From assembly GCF_031082405.1 (NCBI RefSeq), contig NZ_JAVHJU010000008.1, positions 186,001-250,000 on the forward strand: a DNA stretch of 64,000 bases. Reading direction: 5' to 3'. The position numbers were made by a program, and so were the translations under genes. Of the stretch, positions 45,518 through 55,287 are shown in pieces (position 1 is the first letter of the stretch; each line of letters begins with the position of its first letter). Under the pieces are notes generated by a model, which worked only from the letters and a program-made list of their open reading frames with translations, was not told the origin of the DNA and did not search any database. This stretch comes from Amycolatopsis sp. A133 (GTDB lineage: Bacteria; Actinomycetota; Actinomycetes; Mycobacteriales; Pseudonocardiaceae).

Positions 45518-46017
45518 GCTCGCAGTTTCGCGTCCGGACGCGTGCGGCGCGAGCGGATTTTGCCCAGCGCGCGCAGGAAGCGGACGTACGGCGACCAGCG
45601 GGCCGGCCGGCCGGCCCGCCCGGTCAGCGCCAGTTCGGCCCGGTCGAGCAGCTGCTCCAGCAGCGCGTCGTGCAGCGGGCGGAAGAACAGCGGCCACGTC
45701 AGCCGGGCCCAGCCGTGCAGGGAAGCGGCCAGGACGTGGGTGAGGGTGCCGTCGCCCACGGAGAACTCGTGGTAACCGTGGACGCCCGCCGGAGCCGTGA
45801 ACCGGAACCGCAGCCGGTCGGGGGCAACCTCCTCGAGCACGTAGCGGACCGGGCCGTGGCCGGCCGGCGTGCCCGGGACGCGGGGGCCGTCGAGGCGGGA
45901 CGGCGGCCAGTCCGCCACCGGCCACAGGCGGTCGCCCGGGGTGCCGAGGGTGTCCAGGAGCTCGGCGAGTTCCGCCTGGGACGCCGGGAACCGCCGGGTG
46001 TGCACGTTGCGGACCAT
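45514..46017 (-). CDS. SRPBCC-like (START/Bet v1 fold) protein
   Basis: A 167-aa protein with the START-like pattern of a membrane- or ligand-associated SRPBCC: VRNVHTRRFPASQAELAELL at the front, a central beta region (YVLEEVAPDRLRFRFTAP; GYHEFSV) and a long C-terminal helix WPLFFRPLHDALLEQLLDRAEL. Ligand is unknown. It is divergent from the TetR at 46080, which likely represses it through the operator at 46031-46056. Confidence 0.7.
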   Translation of the reverse strand: MVRNVHTRRFPASQAELAELLDTLGTPGDRLWPVADWPPSRLDGPRVPGTPAGHGPVRYVLEEVAPDRLRFRFTAPAGVHGYHEFSVGDGTLTHVLAASLHGWARLTWPLFFRPLHDALLEQLLDRAELALTGRAGRPARWSPYVRFLRALGKIRSRRTRPDAKLRA

Positions 46018-46030
46018 GGTGTAGCCCTCC

Positions 46031-46056
46031 CGTTCTGGAGACTGTCCTCCAGAACG
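46031..46056. promoter_or_regulatory. TetR operator between the SRPBCC gene and tetR
   Basis: Perfect 10-base arms CGTTCTGGAG (46031-46040) and CTCCAGAACG (46047-46056) around a 6-base centre, in the 62-base divergent gap. It is followed by the AT-richer stretch TATTAGAGCATACT, a likely promoter for the TetR gene. The arrangement fits a repressor controlling both genes. Confidence 0.7.
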
Positions 46057-46079
46057 TATTAGAGCATACTCTCTACTAC

Positions 46080-46661
46080 ATGGGCCGGCCCGCGACGCAC
46101 ACCACAGCGCAGTTCCTCGACGCCGCCGCGGCGTTGTTCGCCGCCGGAGGCGCCCGCGCGGTCACGATGGCGGCGACGGCGAAGGCCGCCGGCGCGCCGA
46201 ACGGCTCGATCTACCACCGCTTCCCGGACCGGTCGGCGCTGCTGGCCCAGCTCTGGCTGCGCACCCTGCGCGACTTCCACGCCACCTTCACGGCCGCCCT
46301 CGGCGAGGCGACCGACGTCGAAGCGGCGGTCGCGGCCGCGACGAGCGTCGTCCACTGGTGCCGCAAGCACCCCGACGGCGCCCGCGTCCTCGACGCGGGC
46401 AGGCAGGCGTTCGACCCGAGCGGGTGGTCGGCCGAAGCCGTCGCGGCGCTCGCCGAGGCGGAACAGGAACTGCGCGACGCGCTGAAGCGGGCCACCCTGA
46501 ACCTGCCGCCGCTCACCGGGTCCACCGACGAGGAGGTGGTGCTCGCGCTGGTCGAGATCCCGCGTGCGGTCGTCCACCGCTACCTCTCGACCGGCCGCAC
46601 TCCCCCGCCGAAGGCCGTCACCCTGGTCGAACGCACGGTCCGCAAGCTCCTCAGCGCCTGA
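46080..46661 (+). CDS. TetR-family transcriptional regulator
   Basis: A 193-aa repressor. N-terminal HTH: TTAQFLDAAAALFAAGGARAV, TMAATAKAAGAPNGSIYHRFPDRSALLAQLW. The C-terminal ligand domain has VVHWCRKHPDGARVLDAG. Divergent from the SRPBCC/GNAT pair, with a strong shared operator. The 3' end overlaps iolG by 11 bases on the opposite strand. Confidence 0.88.
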   Translation: MGRPATHTTAQFLDAAAALFAAGGARAVTMAATAKAAGAPNGSIYHRFPDRSALLAQLWLRTLRDFHATFTAALGEATDVEAAVAAATSVVHWCRKHPDGARVLDAGRQAFDPSGWSAEAVAALAEAEQELRDALKRATLNLPPLTGSTDEEVVLALVEIPRAVVHRYLSTGRTPPPKAVTLVERTVRKLLSA

Positions 46662-47649
46662 CCTCCACCAGCTTCACCGGACGCCGCTCCCGCCTCGACA
46701 CCTCGCAAGCCTCCGCGATGTAGAACGCTTCGAGCGCATCCGCCGCCCCGCACGGCGACGGTGCCCGGCCCGCGACGACGTTCAGGAACGCTCGCAGCTC
46801 CGTTGTGTACGCCGGGCGGAAGCGCTCCATGAAACCCGGGTACGCCGGCCCCGGCAACGGGGCCACCCCCGGCTCCACCGACCGCAGCGGAGCCCGGTCG
46901 TCCAAGCCGACCACCACGCCGGAAACCGAGCCCAGCACGTCGAGCCGCACGTCGTAGCCCGCGCCGTTGTAGCGGGTCATCGAGACCGTCGCCAGGGTGC
47001 CGTCGTCCAGGGTCAGCGTGGCCGCCGCCGTGTCGACGTCGCCCGCGTCCCGGAAGAACCGCTCGCCGCGGTTGGCGCCGATCGCGTAGACCTCGTCGAC
47101 CTCGCGGCCGCTGACCCAGCGGATGATGTCGAAGTCGTGGACGCCGCAGTCGCGGAACAAGCCACCCGAGTGCGCCACGTACTCCGCCGGCGGGGGCGCC
47201 GGGTCGAACGTCGTCGCGCGCAGTGTGTGCAGCCAGCCCAGCTCGCCCGACTCCACCGCCGCCTTCGCCGCCGCGTAGCCCGCGTCGAACCGGCGCTGGA
47301 AGCCGATCTGGACCGGCACGTCCGAGGCGCCGATGCGATCGATGACGGAGAGCGTGCCCGGGATGTCCGCGGCCACCGGCTTCTCGCAGAACACCGGGAT
47401 CCCCGCGTCGACCGCGGCGATGATCAGGCCCGGGTGCGCGTCCGTGGCCGCCGTGACGACCAGGCCGTCCAGCCCCGCGGTGAACAGCTCGTCGAGGGAA
47501 GCCGATTCGACGCCGAGCTTCGCGGCGGCGGCCGCGGCGCGGGCGCTGTCGACGTCGGCCACGACGACCGACTCGACCTCCTCGAAGCCCTTCAGCGTTT
47601 CCGCGTGCGCGGTGCCGATCCGGCCGGTGCCTGCCAGTCCCAACCTCAT
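46651..47649 (-). CDS. iolG: Inositol 2-dehydrogenase (Gfo/Idh/MocA family)
   Basis: Oxidises myo-inositol to 2-keto-myo-inositol with NAD+, the first step of the pathway. The 332-aa protein has the Rossmann start LGLAGTGRIGTAHAETL, the conserved FCEKPVAADI with the catalytic Lys, and GLFRDCGVHDFDIIRWVSG with the Asp-His pair, which is the IolG-type active site. It is leftward, 82 bases after the LacI gene, and probably co-transcribed with it. Family members also act on other cyclitols. The iol neighbours favour inositol. Confidence 0.85.
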   Translation of the reverse strand: MRLGLAGTGRIGTAHAETLKGFEEVESVVVADVDSARAAAAAAKLGVESASLDELFTAGLDGLVVTAATDAHPGLIIAAVDAGIPVFCEKPVAADIPGTLSVIDRIGASDVPVQIGFQRRFDAGYAAAKAAVESGELGWLHTLRATTFDPAPPPAEYVAHSGGLFRDCGVHDFDIIRWVSGREVDEVYAIGANRGERFFRDAGDVDTAAATLTLDDGTLATVSMTRYNGAGYDVRLDVLGSVSGVVVGLDDRAPLRSVEPGVAPLPGPAYPGFMERFRPAYTTELRAFLNVVAGRAPSPCGAADALEAFYIAEACEVSRRERRPVKLVEVRR

Positions 47650-47691
47650 CGTGGTGCTCCTCCTGTCGCAGAACTGTGCTGGCGGTTCCCG

Positions 47692-47715
47692 ATCCGGCCA
47701 CAGTCACGGCCGGAT
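47692..47715. terminator. Hairpin between the lacI-type gene and iolG
   Basis: ATCCGGCC (47692-47699) pairs with GGCCGGAT (47708-47715) around an 8-base loop, in the 82-base gap. There is no T-run. It may be a partial attenuator between regulator and iolG. Confidence 0.4.
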
Positions 47716-47731
47716 GACTGCGCAGCAACGG

Positions 47732-48766
47732 TCACGTGCCGCTCGGGGGGCGGCCTGCTTTTGGCCCGATCGGAAACTCGGCGGTGGTCGCCCGGACCAC
47801 CAGTGACGGGTGCAGCAGGTGCCGGACCGGCTCCGTGCGCTCCCCGCGGACGCGCTCGATCAGCGCTTCGAAGGCCAGCCGGCCCATTTCGGTGCGCGGC
47901 TGGTCCACCGTGGTCAGCGAGAGGTGCCGCAGCGCCGCGAGCGACGTGTTGTCGTAGCCGACGACCGAGACGTCCCCCGGCACGCGCAGCCCGGCTTCCT
48001 CCAGGGCCGAGATCGCCCCGACGGCGTTGAAGTCGTTGCCCGCCACCAGTCCTGTCGGCAGCTCGGGACGCGAGTACGTCGCCAGCAGTTCGCGCACGGC
48101 CTTTTCCCCGCCGGTGTCGGTGTGCTCGCTGCGCACGACGATCGGCTCCAGCCCGTGGCGCCGCATCGCCGACTGGAACCCGCGACGCCGCTGGGCCGCG
48201 CCCGCCGCCCCGCCGCCGTCGAGGTGGGCGATCCGCCGGTGGCCGAGGCCGACGAGGTGGTCGACGGCCAGCGCGGACCCCGCCTCGCCGTCGTCGTTCA
48301 CGGTGTCCACCGTGGCCGCGCGGCTGGTCCGCGAGACCAGCACGACCGGGCACTGCTTGGCCGCGAGCTGGATCGATGCCGCCGGAACGACCGGCGAAAG
48401 CAGGATGATCCCGGCCGGGCGGAAGGAAAGCAGGTTGTGCAGGGCGTTCCACTCGCGCGTGGGACTGCGGCCGCCCGTGTTGAGGATCAGGTCGAAGCCC
48501 GCGGCCTGAGCAGCGGCGTCCAGGCCCTCGACGACGTCGGCGAAGAACGCGTTGCGCAGGTCGTTGACCATCACGCCGAGCACCGTGGACGTCCGGCTGG
48601 CCAGGGACCGCGCCATCACGTGCGGCTGGTAGCCGAGTTCTTCGGCCGCGCGCAGGACGGCGGCGCGCCGGACGTCGGAAACCTTCGGCGAATTCCGCAT
48701 CACCAGGGAGACCAGCGCGCGCGAAACGCCCGCCCTGGCGGCGACGTCCTCCATCGTCGGACGCAC
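47732..48766 (-). CDS. LacI-family repressor of the inositol cluster
   Basis: A 344-aa repressor. DNA-binding head: TMEDVAARAGVSRALVSLVM (about residues 4-23), hinge region HVMARSLASRTS, then a periplasmic-binding-protein-like effector domain (LILNTGGRSPTREW; GLVAGNDFNAVGAISALEEAG; VSVVGYDNTSLAAL). Divergent from the iolE-transport operon, with two strong LacI operators in the gap. An inositol-derived effector is inferred from position. Confidence 0.9.
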   Translation of the reverse strand: MRPTMEDVAARAGVSRALVSLVMRNSPKVSDVRRAAVLRAAEELGYQPHVMARSLASRTSTVLGVMVNDLRNAFFADVVEGLDAAAQAAGFDLILNTGGRSPTREWNALHNLLSFRPAGIILLSPVVPAASIQLAAKQCPVVLVSRTSRAATVDTVNDDGEAGSALAVDHLVGLGHRRIAHLDGGGAAGAAQRRRGFQSAMRRHGLEPIVVRSEHTDTGGEKAVRELLATYSRPELPTGLVAGNDFNAVGAISALEEAGLRVPGDVSVVGYDNTSLAALRHLSLTTVDQPRTEMGRLAFEALIERVRGERTEPVRHLLHPSLVVRATTAEFPIGPKAGRPPSGT

Positions 48767-48823
48767 GGCACCTCCCCTGATCTCGGAAAACTCGGACTTG
48801 ACTTGCTGTGACCGACGTTACAA

Positions 48824-48855
48824 GATTAGAGCGCTCTAATCAATAGAGCGCTCCA
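48824..48855. promoter_or_regulatory. Two LacI-type operators in the divergent iol promoter
   Basis: GATTAGAGCGCTCTAATC (48824-48841) is a perfect 18-base palindrome. TAGAGCGCTCCA (48844-48855) repeats the core with one mismatch. Centres are 17 bases apart. The GAGCGCTC core is the usual LacI-family shape. They sit 22 to 53 bases before the 48877 start. Confidence 0.8.
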
Positions 48856-48876
48856 ACGGACCGACGGAGGCCCCTT

Positions 48877-49776
48877 GTGACAGCGACGATCCGCGTGGCC
48901 GCCGCCCCCATCTCCTGGGGTGTGTGCGAAGTCCCCGGGTGGGGCCGGGTGCTGGACGCGGCGACCGTGCTCGGCGAGATGGCGGAGCTGGGGGTGCAGG
49001 CCACCGAACTGGGCCCGCCCGGCTACCTCCCCCGCGACCCGGCCGAGCTGCGGGAGCTGCTGGGGCACCACGGCTTGACGCTCGTCGGCGGTTTCCTCGC
49101 CGTCGTCCTGCACGAGAACCAGGAGCACGCGCTGGCCGAAGCGGAAGAGTCGGCCGCGCTGTTCGCCGCGTGCGGGGGCGACGTCCTCGTCCTCGCCGCC
49201 GCGACCGGCCTCGACGGCTACGACGACCGCCCGCGCCTCACCGACGCCGAATGGGCGACGCTCGTCGACACGGCCGGGAAGATCCGCGACCTCGCCGCGG
49301 CCCACGGCCTGCGCACGGTGCTGCACCCGCACGTCGGCACGCACGTGGAGCAGCAGGCCGAGGTCGAGCGCTTCCTCGCCGATTCCGACCTCGGGTTGTG
49401 CCTCGACACCGGGCACCTGATGATCGGCGGGACCGATCCGGTCGAGCTGGCGAAGCGGTATCCCGAACGGGTGGGGCACGTGCATCTGAAGGACGTCCGG
49501 GAAGACCTGGCGGCCGAGGTCCGCAGTGGCCGGCTGGCCTACACCGACGCGGTCGGGCGGGGCATGTACACCCCGCTCGGCGAGGGCGACGTGGACGTGG
49601 CGTCGATGGTGCGCTCCGTCCAGGCCGCGGGCTACGACGGCTGGTACGTCCTCGAACAGGACACCGCCCTCGGCGAGGGGAGCCCCGACGACCTGCCCCG
49701 GCGGGACACCGGGCGCAGCCTGGCCCACCTCGCGAAGATCACCGACTCGCTTCAACCCCTGGTCCCGAAGGAGTGA
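48877..49776 (+). CDS. iolE: Inosose dehydratase-like sugar isomerase/epimerase (IolE type)
   Basis: Predicted to dehydrate 2-keto-myo-inositol to the trione precursor. A 299-aa TIM-barrel protein of the AP_endonuc_2 family. The front APISWGVCEVPGWGRVL matches the IolE start (N/A-PISW). Metal ligands are plausible in LHPHVGTHVEQ, LCLDTGHLMIGGTDP and VGHVHLKDVRED, and the end YVLEQDTAL fits IolE too. First gene of a rightward operon, GTG 48877 after CGGAGG. Confidence 0.82.
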   Translation: MTATIRVAAAPISWGVCEVPGWGRVLDAATVLGEMAELGVQATELGPPGYLPRDPAELRELLGHHGLTLVGGFLAVVLHENQEHALAEAEESAALFAACGGDVLVLAAATGLDGYDDRPRLTDAEWATLVDTAGKIRDLAAAHGLRTVLHPHVGTHVEQQAEVERFLADSDLGLCLDTGHLMIGGTDPVELAKRYPERVGHVHLKDVREDLAAEVRSGRLAYTDAVGRGMYTPLGEGDVDVASMVRSVQAAGYDGWYVLEQDTALGEGSPDDLPRRDTGRSLAHLAKITDSLQPLVPKE

Positions 49777-49778
49777 CT

Positions 49779-50771
49779 GTGTTCTCTGTCAAGAAGCTGG
49801 CCGGTGTGGCGGCGATCGCCGCCGCCGGACTGGTCCTCTCCGCCTGCAGCGGCCCGGCCGCCGACAACTCCAATAGCAGCGCCAGCTCCTCGGCCGTGGC
49901 GCCGAGCACGGGCGGGCCGCTGAAGGTCGCCGTCGTCACCCACGGCACGGCGGGCGACGCCTTCTGGAACGTCGTGAAGAACGGCGCCGAGCAGGCCGGC
50001 AAGGACTTGGGCGTCGGCGTCGACTACTTCTCCGACGGCGACCCGGGCAACCAGGCCCGGCTGATCGACAACGCGGTCGCGCAGAAGGTCGGCGGCCTGG
50101 TCGTCTCGATGGCGAACCCCCAGGCCCTGCAGACGTCGATCCAGAACGCGGTCAAGGCCGGCATCCCGGTCATCACCATCAACTCCGGCGAGGACTCCAG
50201 CGCCGCCTTCGGCGCGATCGCGCACGTCGGGCAGAGCGAGGGCCTCGCGGGCCAGGGCGCCGGGCAGCGGCTCAAGGCGGCCGGCAAGACGAAGCTGCTG
50301 TGCGTCATCCACGAGGCCGGCAACATCGGCCAGAACCAGCGCTGCGACGGCGCGAAGCAGGCCTTCGGCGACGTCTCGACGCTGCAGGTCGACATCTCCA
50401 ACCCGACCGACGCGCAGGCCCGCATCCGCGGCGCGCTGCAGTCCGACCCGTCGATCGACGCGGTGCTGGCGCTGAACTCCCAGGTCGCGGCCCGCGCGGT
50501 GAGCGCGGCGAAGGAAGCGAGCTCCAAGGCCCAGGTGGCCACCTTCGACCTGAACGCCGACGTCGTCGCGGGCATCAAGGACGGCAGCATCCTCTTCGCC
50601 GTCGACCAGCAGCAGTACGAGCAGGGCTACCTGCCGATCGTTTTCCTCAAGCTGTACAAGGAAAACGGCAACACCATCGGCGGCGGCCACCCGGTGCAGA
50701 CCGGCCCCGGCTTCGTCGACAAGACCAACATCGACACCGTGGCCCCGTACGCGCAGCGCGGCACGCGATGA
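49779..50771 (+). CDS. Sugar ABC transporter substrate-binding lipoprotein
   Basis: A 330-aa binding protein of the ribose/inositol class. The lipobox VLSAC gives lipidated Cys23, followed by a Ser/Asn-rich linker. Two lobes: [24 protein letters not shown] and [18 protein letters not shown], then [11 protein letters not shown] and the hinge sequence. The strand [18 protein letters not shown] is typical of this class. The start is GTG 49779 after GAAGGAG. Inositol is the likely ligand because of the cluster. Confidence 0.88.
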   Translation: MFSVKKLAGVAAIAAAGLVLSACSGPAADNSNSSASSSAVAPSTGGPLKVAVVTHGTAGDAFWNVVKNGAEQAGKDLGVGVDYFSDGDPGNQARLIDNAVAQKVGGLVVSMANPQALQTSIQNAVKAGIPVITINSGEDSSAAFGAIAHVGQSEGLAGQGAGQRLKAAGKTKLLCVIHEAGNIGQNQRCDGAKQAFGDVSTLQVDISNPTDAQARIRGALQSDPSIDAVLALNSQVAARAVSAAKEASSKAQVATFDLNADVVAGIKDGSILFAVDQQQYEQGYLPIVFLKLYKENGNTIGGGHPVQTGPGFVDKTNIDTVAPYAQRGTR

Positions 50772-51811
50772 CCGCAGCCATCCAGTCGCAACCCGACGAA
50801 CGCGTAGCGAAGAAGGGGCTGACCGACCGGCTCGTGGTCCGCCCCGAGATCGGCGCGCTGCTCGGCGCCGTGCTCGTATTCGTGTTCTTCTCCGTCGTCA
50901 CCAGCCAGTTCCTCAGCCCGCTGGGCGTGGCCACGTGGCTCGACGACTCCTCGACGCTGGGCATCATGGCCGTCGTGGTCGCGCTGCTCATGGTCGGCGG
51001 CGAGTTCGACCTCTCCGCCGGGGTGATGACGGCGTCGACGTCGCTGGTCACGGCGATCCTGGCGACGCAGGCGGGCTGGAACGTCTGGCTCGCGCTGCTG
51101 GCCTCGCTCGTCTTCGCCCTCGGCGTCGGCGCGTTCAACGGCTGGCTGGTGCTGAAGACCGGGCTGCCCAGCTTCATCGTCACGCTCGGGTCGTTCCTGG
51201 CCCTCCAAGGGCTCAACCTCGGCGTGACGCGGCTGGTCACCAACACCGTCCAGGTGTCGGGCATGCGCTCGACCGGCGGCTACGAGTCGGCCGGCGCGCT
51301 GTTCGCGTCGACGTTCGACATCGGCGGCACGCAGTTCCAGTCGTCGATCATCTGGTGGGTGGTCGTCACGGCGATCGCCGCGTGGCTGCTGGTGCGGACC
51401 CGGTTCGGCAACTGGATCTTCGCGGTCGGCGGGTCGCAGGTGTCGGCCCGCTCGGTCGGTGTGCCGGTGGTGCGCACGAAGATCCTGCTGTTCATGGGCA
51501 CCGCCCTCGGCGCGTGGCTGGTCGGCTCGATCAACATCCTGCGCTTCGCCAGCGTGCAGGCGAACCAGGGCATCGGGCTGGAGTTCCAGTACATCATCGC
51601 GGCGGTGATCGGCGGCTGCCTGCTCACCGGCGGGTTCGGCTCGGCGGTGGGCGCGGCGATCGGCGCGCTGATCTTCGGCATGGCGCGCCAGGGCATCGTG
51701 TTCGCGCAGTGGAACAGCGACTGGTTCATGCTGTTCCTCGGCGTCATGCTGCTGGCCGCGGTCCTGGTCAACAACGCCTTCCGGCGCCGCGCGGAGAGGG
51801 TACGCCGATGA
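50768..51811 (+). CDS. Sugar ABC transporter permease
   Basis: A 347-aa RbsC/BPD_transp_2-type permease with about ten membrane helices. Family marks are [58 protein letters not shown] and [18 protein letters not shown] with the Gly-rich ATPase-contact stretch. Single permease gene, so a homodimer is expected. ATG 50768 overlaps the preceding stop, and its own stop overlaps the ATPase gene. Confidence 0.92.
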   Translation: MTAAIQSQPDERVAKKGLTDRLVVRPEIGALLGAVLVFVFFSVVTSQFLSPLGVATWLDDSSTLGIMAVVVALLMVGGEFDLSAGVMTASTSLVTAILATQAGWNVWLALLASLVFALGVGAFNGWLVLKTGLPSFIVTLGSFLALQGLNLGVTRLVTNTVQVSGMRSTGGYESAGALFASTFDIGGTQFQSSIIWWVVVTAIAAWLLVRTRFGNWIFAVGGSQVSARSVGVPVVRTKILLFMGTALGAWLVGSINILRFASVQANQGIGLEFQYIIAAVIGGCLLTGGFGSAVGAAIGALIFGMARQGIVFAQWNSDWFMLFLGVMLLAAVLVNNAFRRRAERVRR

Positions 51812-52587
51812 GCTTGCTGGAAGTCAAGGACATCGGGAAGACCTACGGCAGCGTGATCGCGCTGCGCGATGTGTCCACCGTGGTCAACGCGGGCGAGGTC
51901 ACCTGCGTGCTCGGCGACAACGGCGCCGGGAAGTCGACGCTGATCAAGATCCTGGCCGGGGTGCACCAGCACGACCGGGGCGAGTTCCTGATCGAGGGCG
52001 AGCCCGTGAAGTTCGTCTCGCCGCGTGAGGCCTTGGACCGCGGCATCGCGACCGTGTACCAGGACCTCGCCGTGGTGCCGCTGATGAGCGTCTGGCGCAA
52101 CTTCTTCCTCGGCTCCGAGCCGACGACCGGGTTCGGCCCGTTCCGGATGCTGGACCGCAAAAAGGGCCGTGAGACGACGAAGAAGGCGCTGTCCGACATG
52201 GGCATCGACCTGCGGGACGTCGAGCAGCCGGTCGGGACGCTTTCGGGCGGTGAACGCCAGTGCGTCGCGATCGCGCGCGCGGTGCACTTCGGCGCGAAGG
52301 TGCTGATCCTCGACGAGCCGACGGCCGCGCTGGGTGTCAAGCAGGCCGGGGTCGTGCTGAAGTACGTCGCCCAGGCCCGTGACCGCGGGCTCGGCGTTGT
52401 GCTCATCACGCACAACCCGCACCACGCCTACCCCGTCGCCGACCGGTTCCTGCTGCTCAAGCGGGGTGCCGCGCTCGGGCACTACGAGAAGTCCGAGATC
52501 GACATCGGCGAACTGACCCGGCAGATGGCGGGCGGCGCGGAACTCGAAGCCCTCGAACACGAACTGCGGCAGGTGGAGAAGGCGTGA
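51808..52587 (+). CDS. Sugar ABC transporter ATPase, single-domain type
   Basis: A 259-aa nucleotide-binding protein: Walker [13 protein letters not shown] (about residues 35-46), YQDL Q-loop, signature [15 protein letters not shown], Walker [14 protein letters not shown]-switch [11 protein letters not shown]. It has only one ATPase domain, whereas the related RbsA/MglA partners carry two fused domains. It therefore must act as a homodimer, as in the FrcA-type importers. Confidence 0.92.
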   Translation: MSLLEVKDIGKTYGSVIALRDVSTVVNAGEVTCVLGDNGAGKSTLIKILAGVHQHDRGEFLIEGEPVKFVSPREALDRGIATVYQDLAVVPLMSVWRNFFLGSEPTTGFGPFRMLDRKKGRETTKKALSDMGIDLRDVEQPVGTLSGGERQCVAIARAVHFGAKVLILDEPTAALGVKQAGVVLKYVAQARDRGLGVVLITHNPHHAYPVADRFLLLKRGAALGHYEKSEIDIGELTRQMAGGAELEALEHELRQVEKA

Positions 52588-53513
52588 GTCTCGAAGCGCT
52601 GACGATCGGCCGGGTGGGGGTCGACCTCTACCCGGAGCAGAGCGGCGTGCCCCTGGCCGGGGTCAGCACGTTCGCGAAGTCGCTCGGCGGGACCGCGACC
52701 AACGTCGCGGTCGCCGCCGCACGGCTCGGCCGGCGCACGGCGGTGCTCACCAAGGTCGGTCCGGACGGCTTCGGCGACTACGTCCGGCAGGCGCTCGACG
52801 GCTTCGGCGTCTCACCGGCCTTCGTGGGCACTTCGCCGGAGCTGCAGACGCCGGTGGTGTTCTGCGAACTGAACCCGCCCGCGGACCCGCCGCTGCTGTT
52901 CTACCGCTCCCCCATCGCCCCCGACCTCACGCTCACCGACGACGACGTGCCCTGGGACGTCGTCGAATCCGTGCCGCTGTTGTGGGTCACCGGCACCGGC
53001 GTCTCCGCCGAACCCGCCCGGACGACCCAGCGGAAGATCCTCGAAAGGCGGGGCCGCCGGGAGCACACCGTCCTGGACCTGGACTACCGGCCGATGTTCT
53101 GGCCGGACGTCGAAAGCGCGCGAACCGAAATCGGCGCGATGCTCGACCACGTCACCGTCGCGGTCGGCAACCGCGCCGAGGTGGAGGTCGCCGTCGGGAC
53201 CGCGGAGCCCGATATTGCCGCCGACCGGTTGCTGGAACGCGGCCTGCGACTGGCCGTGATCAAGAAGGGCGCCGAGGGCGTCCTCGTGGCGACGCCGGAG
53301 GGACGTTCGACCGTGCCACCCCAGCGCGTCGAGGTCGTCTGCGGGCTCGGCGCGGGCGACGGCTTCGGCGGTGCCCTGATCCACGGTCTCCTGTCCGGCT
53401 GGGAACCGGTGCGGATCGCGCAGTACGCGAACGCGGCGGGCGCGCTCGTCGCGTCCCGGCTGGCCTGCGCCGACGCCATGCCGGCCGCCGAGGAGATCGA
53501 GGAGCTGCTGTGA
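52584..53513 (+). CDS. iolC: 5-dehydro-2-deoxygluconokinase
   Basis: PfkB-family kinase that phosphorylates 2-deoxy-5-keto-gluconate. At 309 aa it is of normal length. The first motif, [41 protein letters not shown], compares well with IolC. The catalytic Asp sits in the second signature [21 protein letters not shown] 52584 is fused to the ATPase stop (GTGA). Confidence 0.92.
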   Translation: MSLEALTIGRVGVDLYPEQSGVPLAGVSTFAKSLGGTATNVAVAAARLGRRTAVLTKVGPDGFGDYVRQALDGFGVSPAFVGTSPELQTPVVFCELNPPADPPLLFYRSPIAPDLTLTDDDVPWDVVESVPLLWVTGTGVSAEPARTTQRKILERRGRREHTVLDLDYRPMFWPDVESARTEIGAMLDHVTVAVGNRAEVEVAVGTAEPDIAADRLLERGLRLAVIKKGAEGVLVATPEGRSTVPPQRVEVVCGLGAGDGFGGALIHGLLSGWEPVRIAQYANAAGALVASRLACADAMPAAEEIEELL

Positions 53514-54400
53514 TCCTCACCGACGAGCGCTGGCGGGAACTCCTGCACGTCCGCGCCACCGACCCGGGCGCGGTCCGGCAGGCGTACGCGACCCGAAGGC
53601 GGCGCGCGACCCTGCTGGCGGACAGCGGGACCCTGTTCCTCGTCGCGGCCGACCACCCGGCCCGCGGTGCCCTGTCCGTCGGCGGCGACCCGCTCGCCAT
53701 GGCCGACCGGCGCACCCTCCTCGACCGGCTGCTCGTCGCGCTGGCCAACCCGGCGGTCGACGGCATCCTCGGCACCCCGGACGTCGTCGAGGAGCTGCTG
53801 CTGCTCGGCGCCCTGCACGACAAGGTCGTCCTCGGCTCGATGAACCGCGGCGGCCTGGCCGGCGCGGACTGGGAGATCGACGACCGGTTCACCGGTTACG
53901 ACGCCCCGGCCCTCGTCGACTGCGGGCTCGACGGCGGCAAGATGCTGCTGCGGCTCGTCGACTCCGACCCCGGCACGATCCCGACCCTGCAGGCCTGCGC
54001 CGACGCCGTCACCGAGCTGGCCGCGTACGGCCTGGTGGCGATGGTCGAGCCCCTGCCCTACACCCGCGAGAGCGGGAAACTGGTGCTGCAGCAGGACCCC
54101 GTCTCGCTGGCCCGGGCGGTCACGGTGGCGTCCGGGCTCGGGACGACGTCGGCGCACACCTGGCTGAAGCTGCCGTCCACCGACTCGGCCGCCGTGCTGG
54201 GCGCCACCACGCTGCCGGTGGTCGTGCTCGGCGGCATGCCCTCCGGCGACCCGGCCGCCGACCTGGCGTCGTGGGGCCGGACGCTGCGCCACGACGTCGT
54301 GCGCGGCCTGGTCGTCGGCCGCACCCTGCTCTACCCGCCCGACGGTGACGTTGGCGCCGCCGTGGAAGCCGCCGCGAAGGTACTGGAGGCCGCGAAGTGA
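53510..54400 (+). CDS. Cgl0159-like (beta/alpha)8 aldolase-type protein
   Basis: A 296-aa protein like Corynebacterium Cgl0159, a TIM-barrel found in actinobacterial iol clusters. Notable segments are LFLVAADHPARGALSV, GILGTPDVVEELLLL, KVVLGSMNRGG, CGLDGGKMLLRL, AYGLVAMVEPLPYTR and HTWLKLPST with a lysine that could be the Schiff base. It probably cleaves 6-phospho-5-dehydro-2-deoxygluconate in place of IolJ (inference from class and position). GTG 53510, overlapping iolC. Confidence 0.75.
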   Translation: MILTDERWRELLHVRATDPGAVRQAYATRRRRATLLADSGTLFLVAADHPARGALSVGGDPLAMADRRTLLDRLLVALANPAVDGILGTPDVVEELLLLGALHDKVVLGSMNRGGLAGADWEIDDRFTGYDAPALVDCGLDGGKMLLRLVDSDPGTIPTLQACADAVTELAAYGLVAMVEPLPYTRESGKLVLQQDPVSLARAVTVASGLGTTSAHTWLKLPSTDSAAVLGATTLPVVVLGGMPSGDPAADLASWGRTLRHDVVRGLVVGRTLLYPPDGDVGAAVEAAAKVLEAAK

Positions 54401-55287
54401 GCAAGCTGCACCGTCCACTCGGGACACTGTCCGACGGCGCCGACCCGGTCCGGCTGACCCCGGACACCGCGGGCTGGCGGTATTCGGGGCTGCGGGTGCT
54501 CTCCCTCGCCCCGGGGGAAGTGCGGGTCCTGCACACCGGCGAGTTCGAGGCCTTCGTCCTGCCCCTTTCCGGCTCCGCGACGGTCCGGGTCGACGGGCAG
54601 GTCTTCGCACTGACCGGCCGTTCGTCGGTCTTCACGCGGGTCACGGACTTCGCCTACGTGCCCCGCGAAGCCGAGGTCGAGTTGTCGACAACGGACGGCC
54701 TCGAGGTCGCGCTGCCGATGGCCCGCTGCACCCGGCGGCTGGAGCCTCGCTACGGACCGGCCGAGGACGTGCCGGTCGAGGTCCGCGGCGCCGGGCAGGC
54801 GACGCGGCAGGTGACCAACTTCGGCGTGCCCGGGGTGTGGGACCACGCCGACAAGCTCAACGCGTGCGAGCTGATCACCCCGGGCGGCAACTGGTCGTCG
54901 TACCCGCCGCACAAGCACGACGAAGCAACCGAGTGCGAGGTCGTCAACGAGGAGATCTACTACTTCCGCATCGCCGGGCGCGACGGGGTGACGCCCTCGC
55001 GCGAAGGCTTCGGCCTGCACCGGACGTACACGAGCGACGGCGAGCTGGACGAGGACGTCGCGGTGCGCGACCACGACGTCTTCCTGATCCCGCGCGGCTA
55101 CCACGGGCCGTGCGTGGCCGCGCCGGGCTACCCGATGTACTACCTGAACGTCCTGGCCGGGCCGGCCGGGGAGCGGTCCATGGCGTTCTGCGACGACCCC
55201 GCACACAGCTGGGTCCGCGACACGTGGGCGGCGCAGGACCTCGATCCGCGCTGCCCCGTCACGAGTCACGAAGGGCGTGTCCGGTGA
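54397..55287 (+). CDS. iolB: 5-deoxy-glucuronate isomerase
   Basis: Isomerises 5-deoxyglucuronate to 2-deoxy-5-keto-gluconate. A 296-aa double cupin. Metal-site residues are visible in YPPHKHDE (about residues 170-177), NEEIYYFRI with the Glu, and VFLIPRGYHGPCVAAPGYPMYYLNV with the fourth ligand. GTG 54397 overlaps the previous stop. Next gene overlaps by GTGA. Confidence 0.95.
   Translation: MSKLHRPLGTLSDGADPVRLTPDTAGWRYSGLRVLSLAPGEVRVLHTGEFEAFVLPLSGSATVRVDGQVFALTGRSSVFTRVTDFAYVPREAEVELSTTDGLEVALPMARCTRRLEPRYGPAEDVPVEVRGAGQATRQVTNFGVPGVWDHADKLNACELITPGGNWSSYPPHKHDEATECEVVNEEIYYFRIAGRDGVTPSREGFGLHRTYTSDGELDEDVAVRDHDVFLIPRGYHGPCVAAPGYPMYYLNVLAGPAGERSMAFCDDPAHSWVRDTWAAQDLDPRCPVTSHEGRVR

Noticed and set aside
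48903..50771. Rightward ORF (615 codons) from 48924 covering iolE and the binding protein
   Set aside because: The first part is an Arg-rich shadow of iolE. The lipoprotein start at 49779 has its own ribosome site and lipobox.
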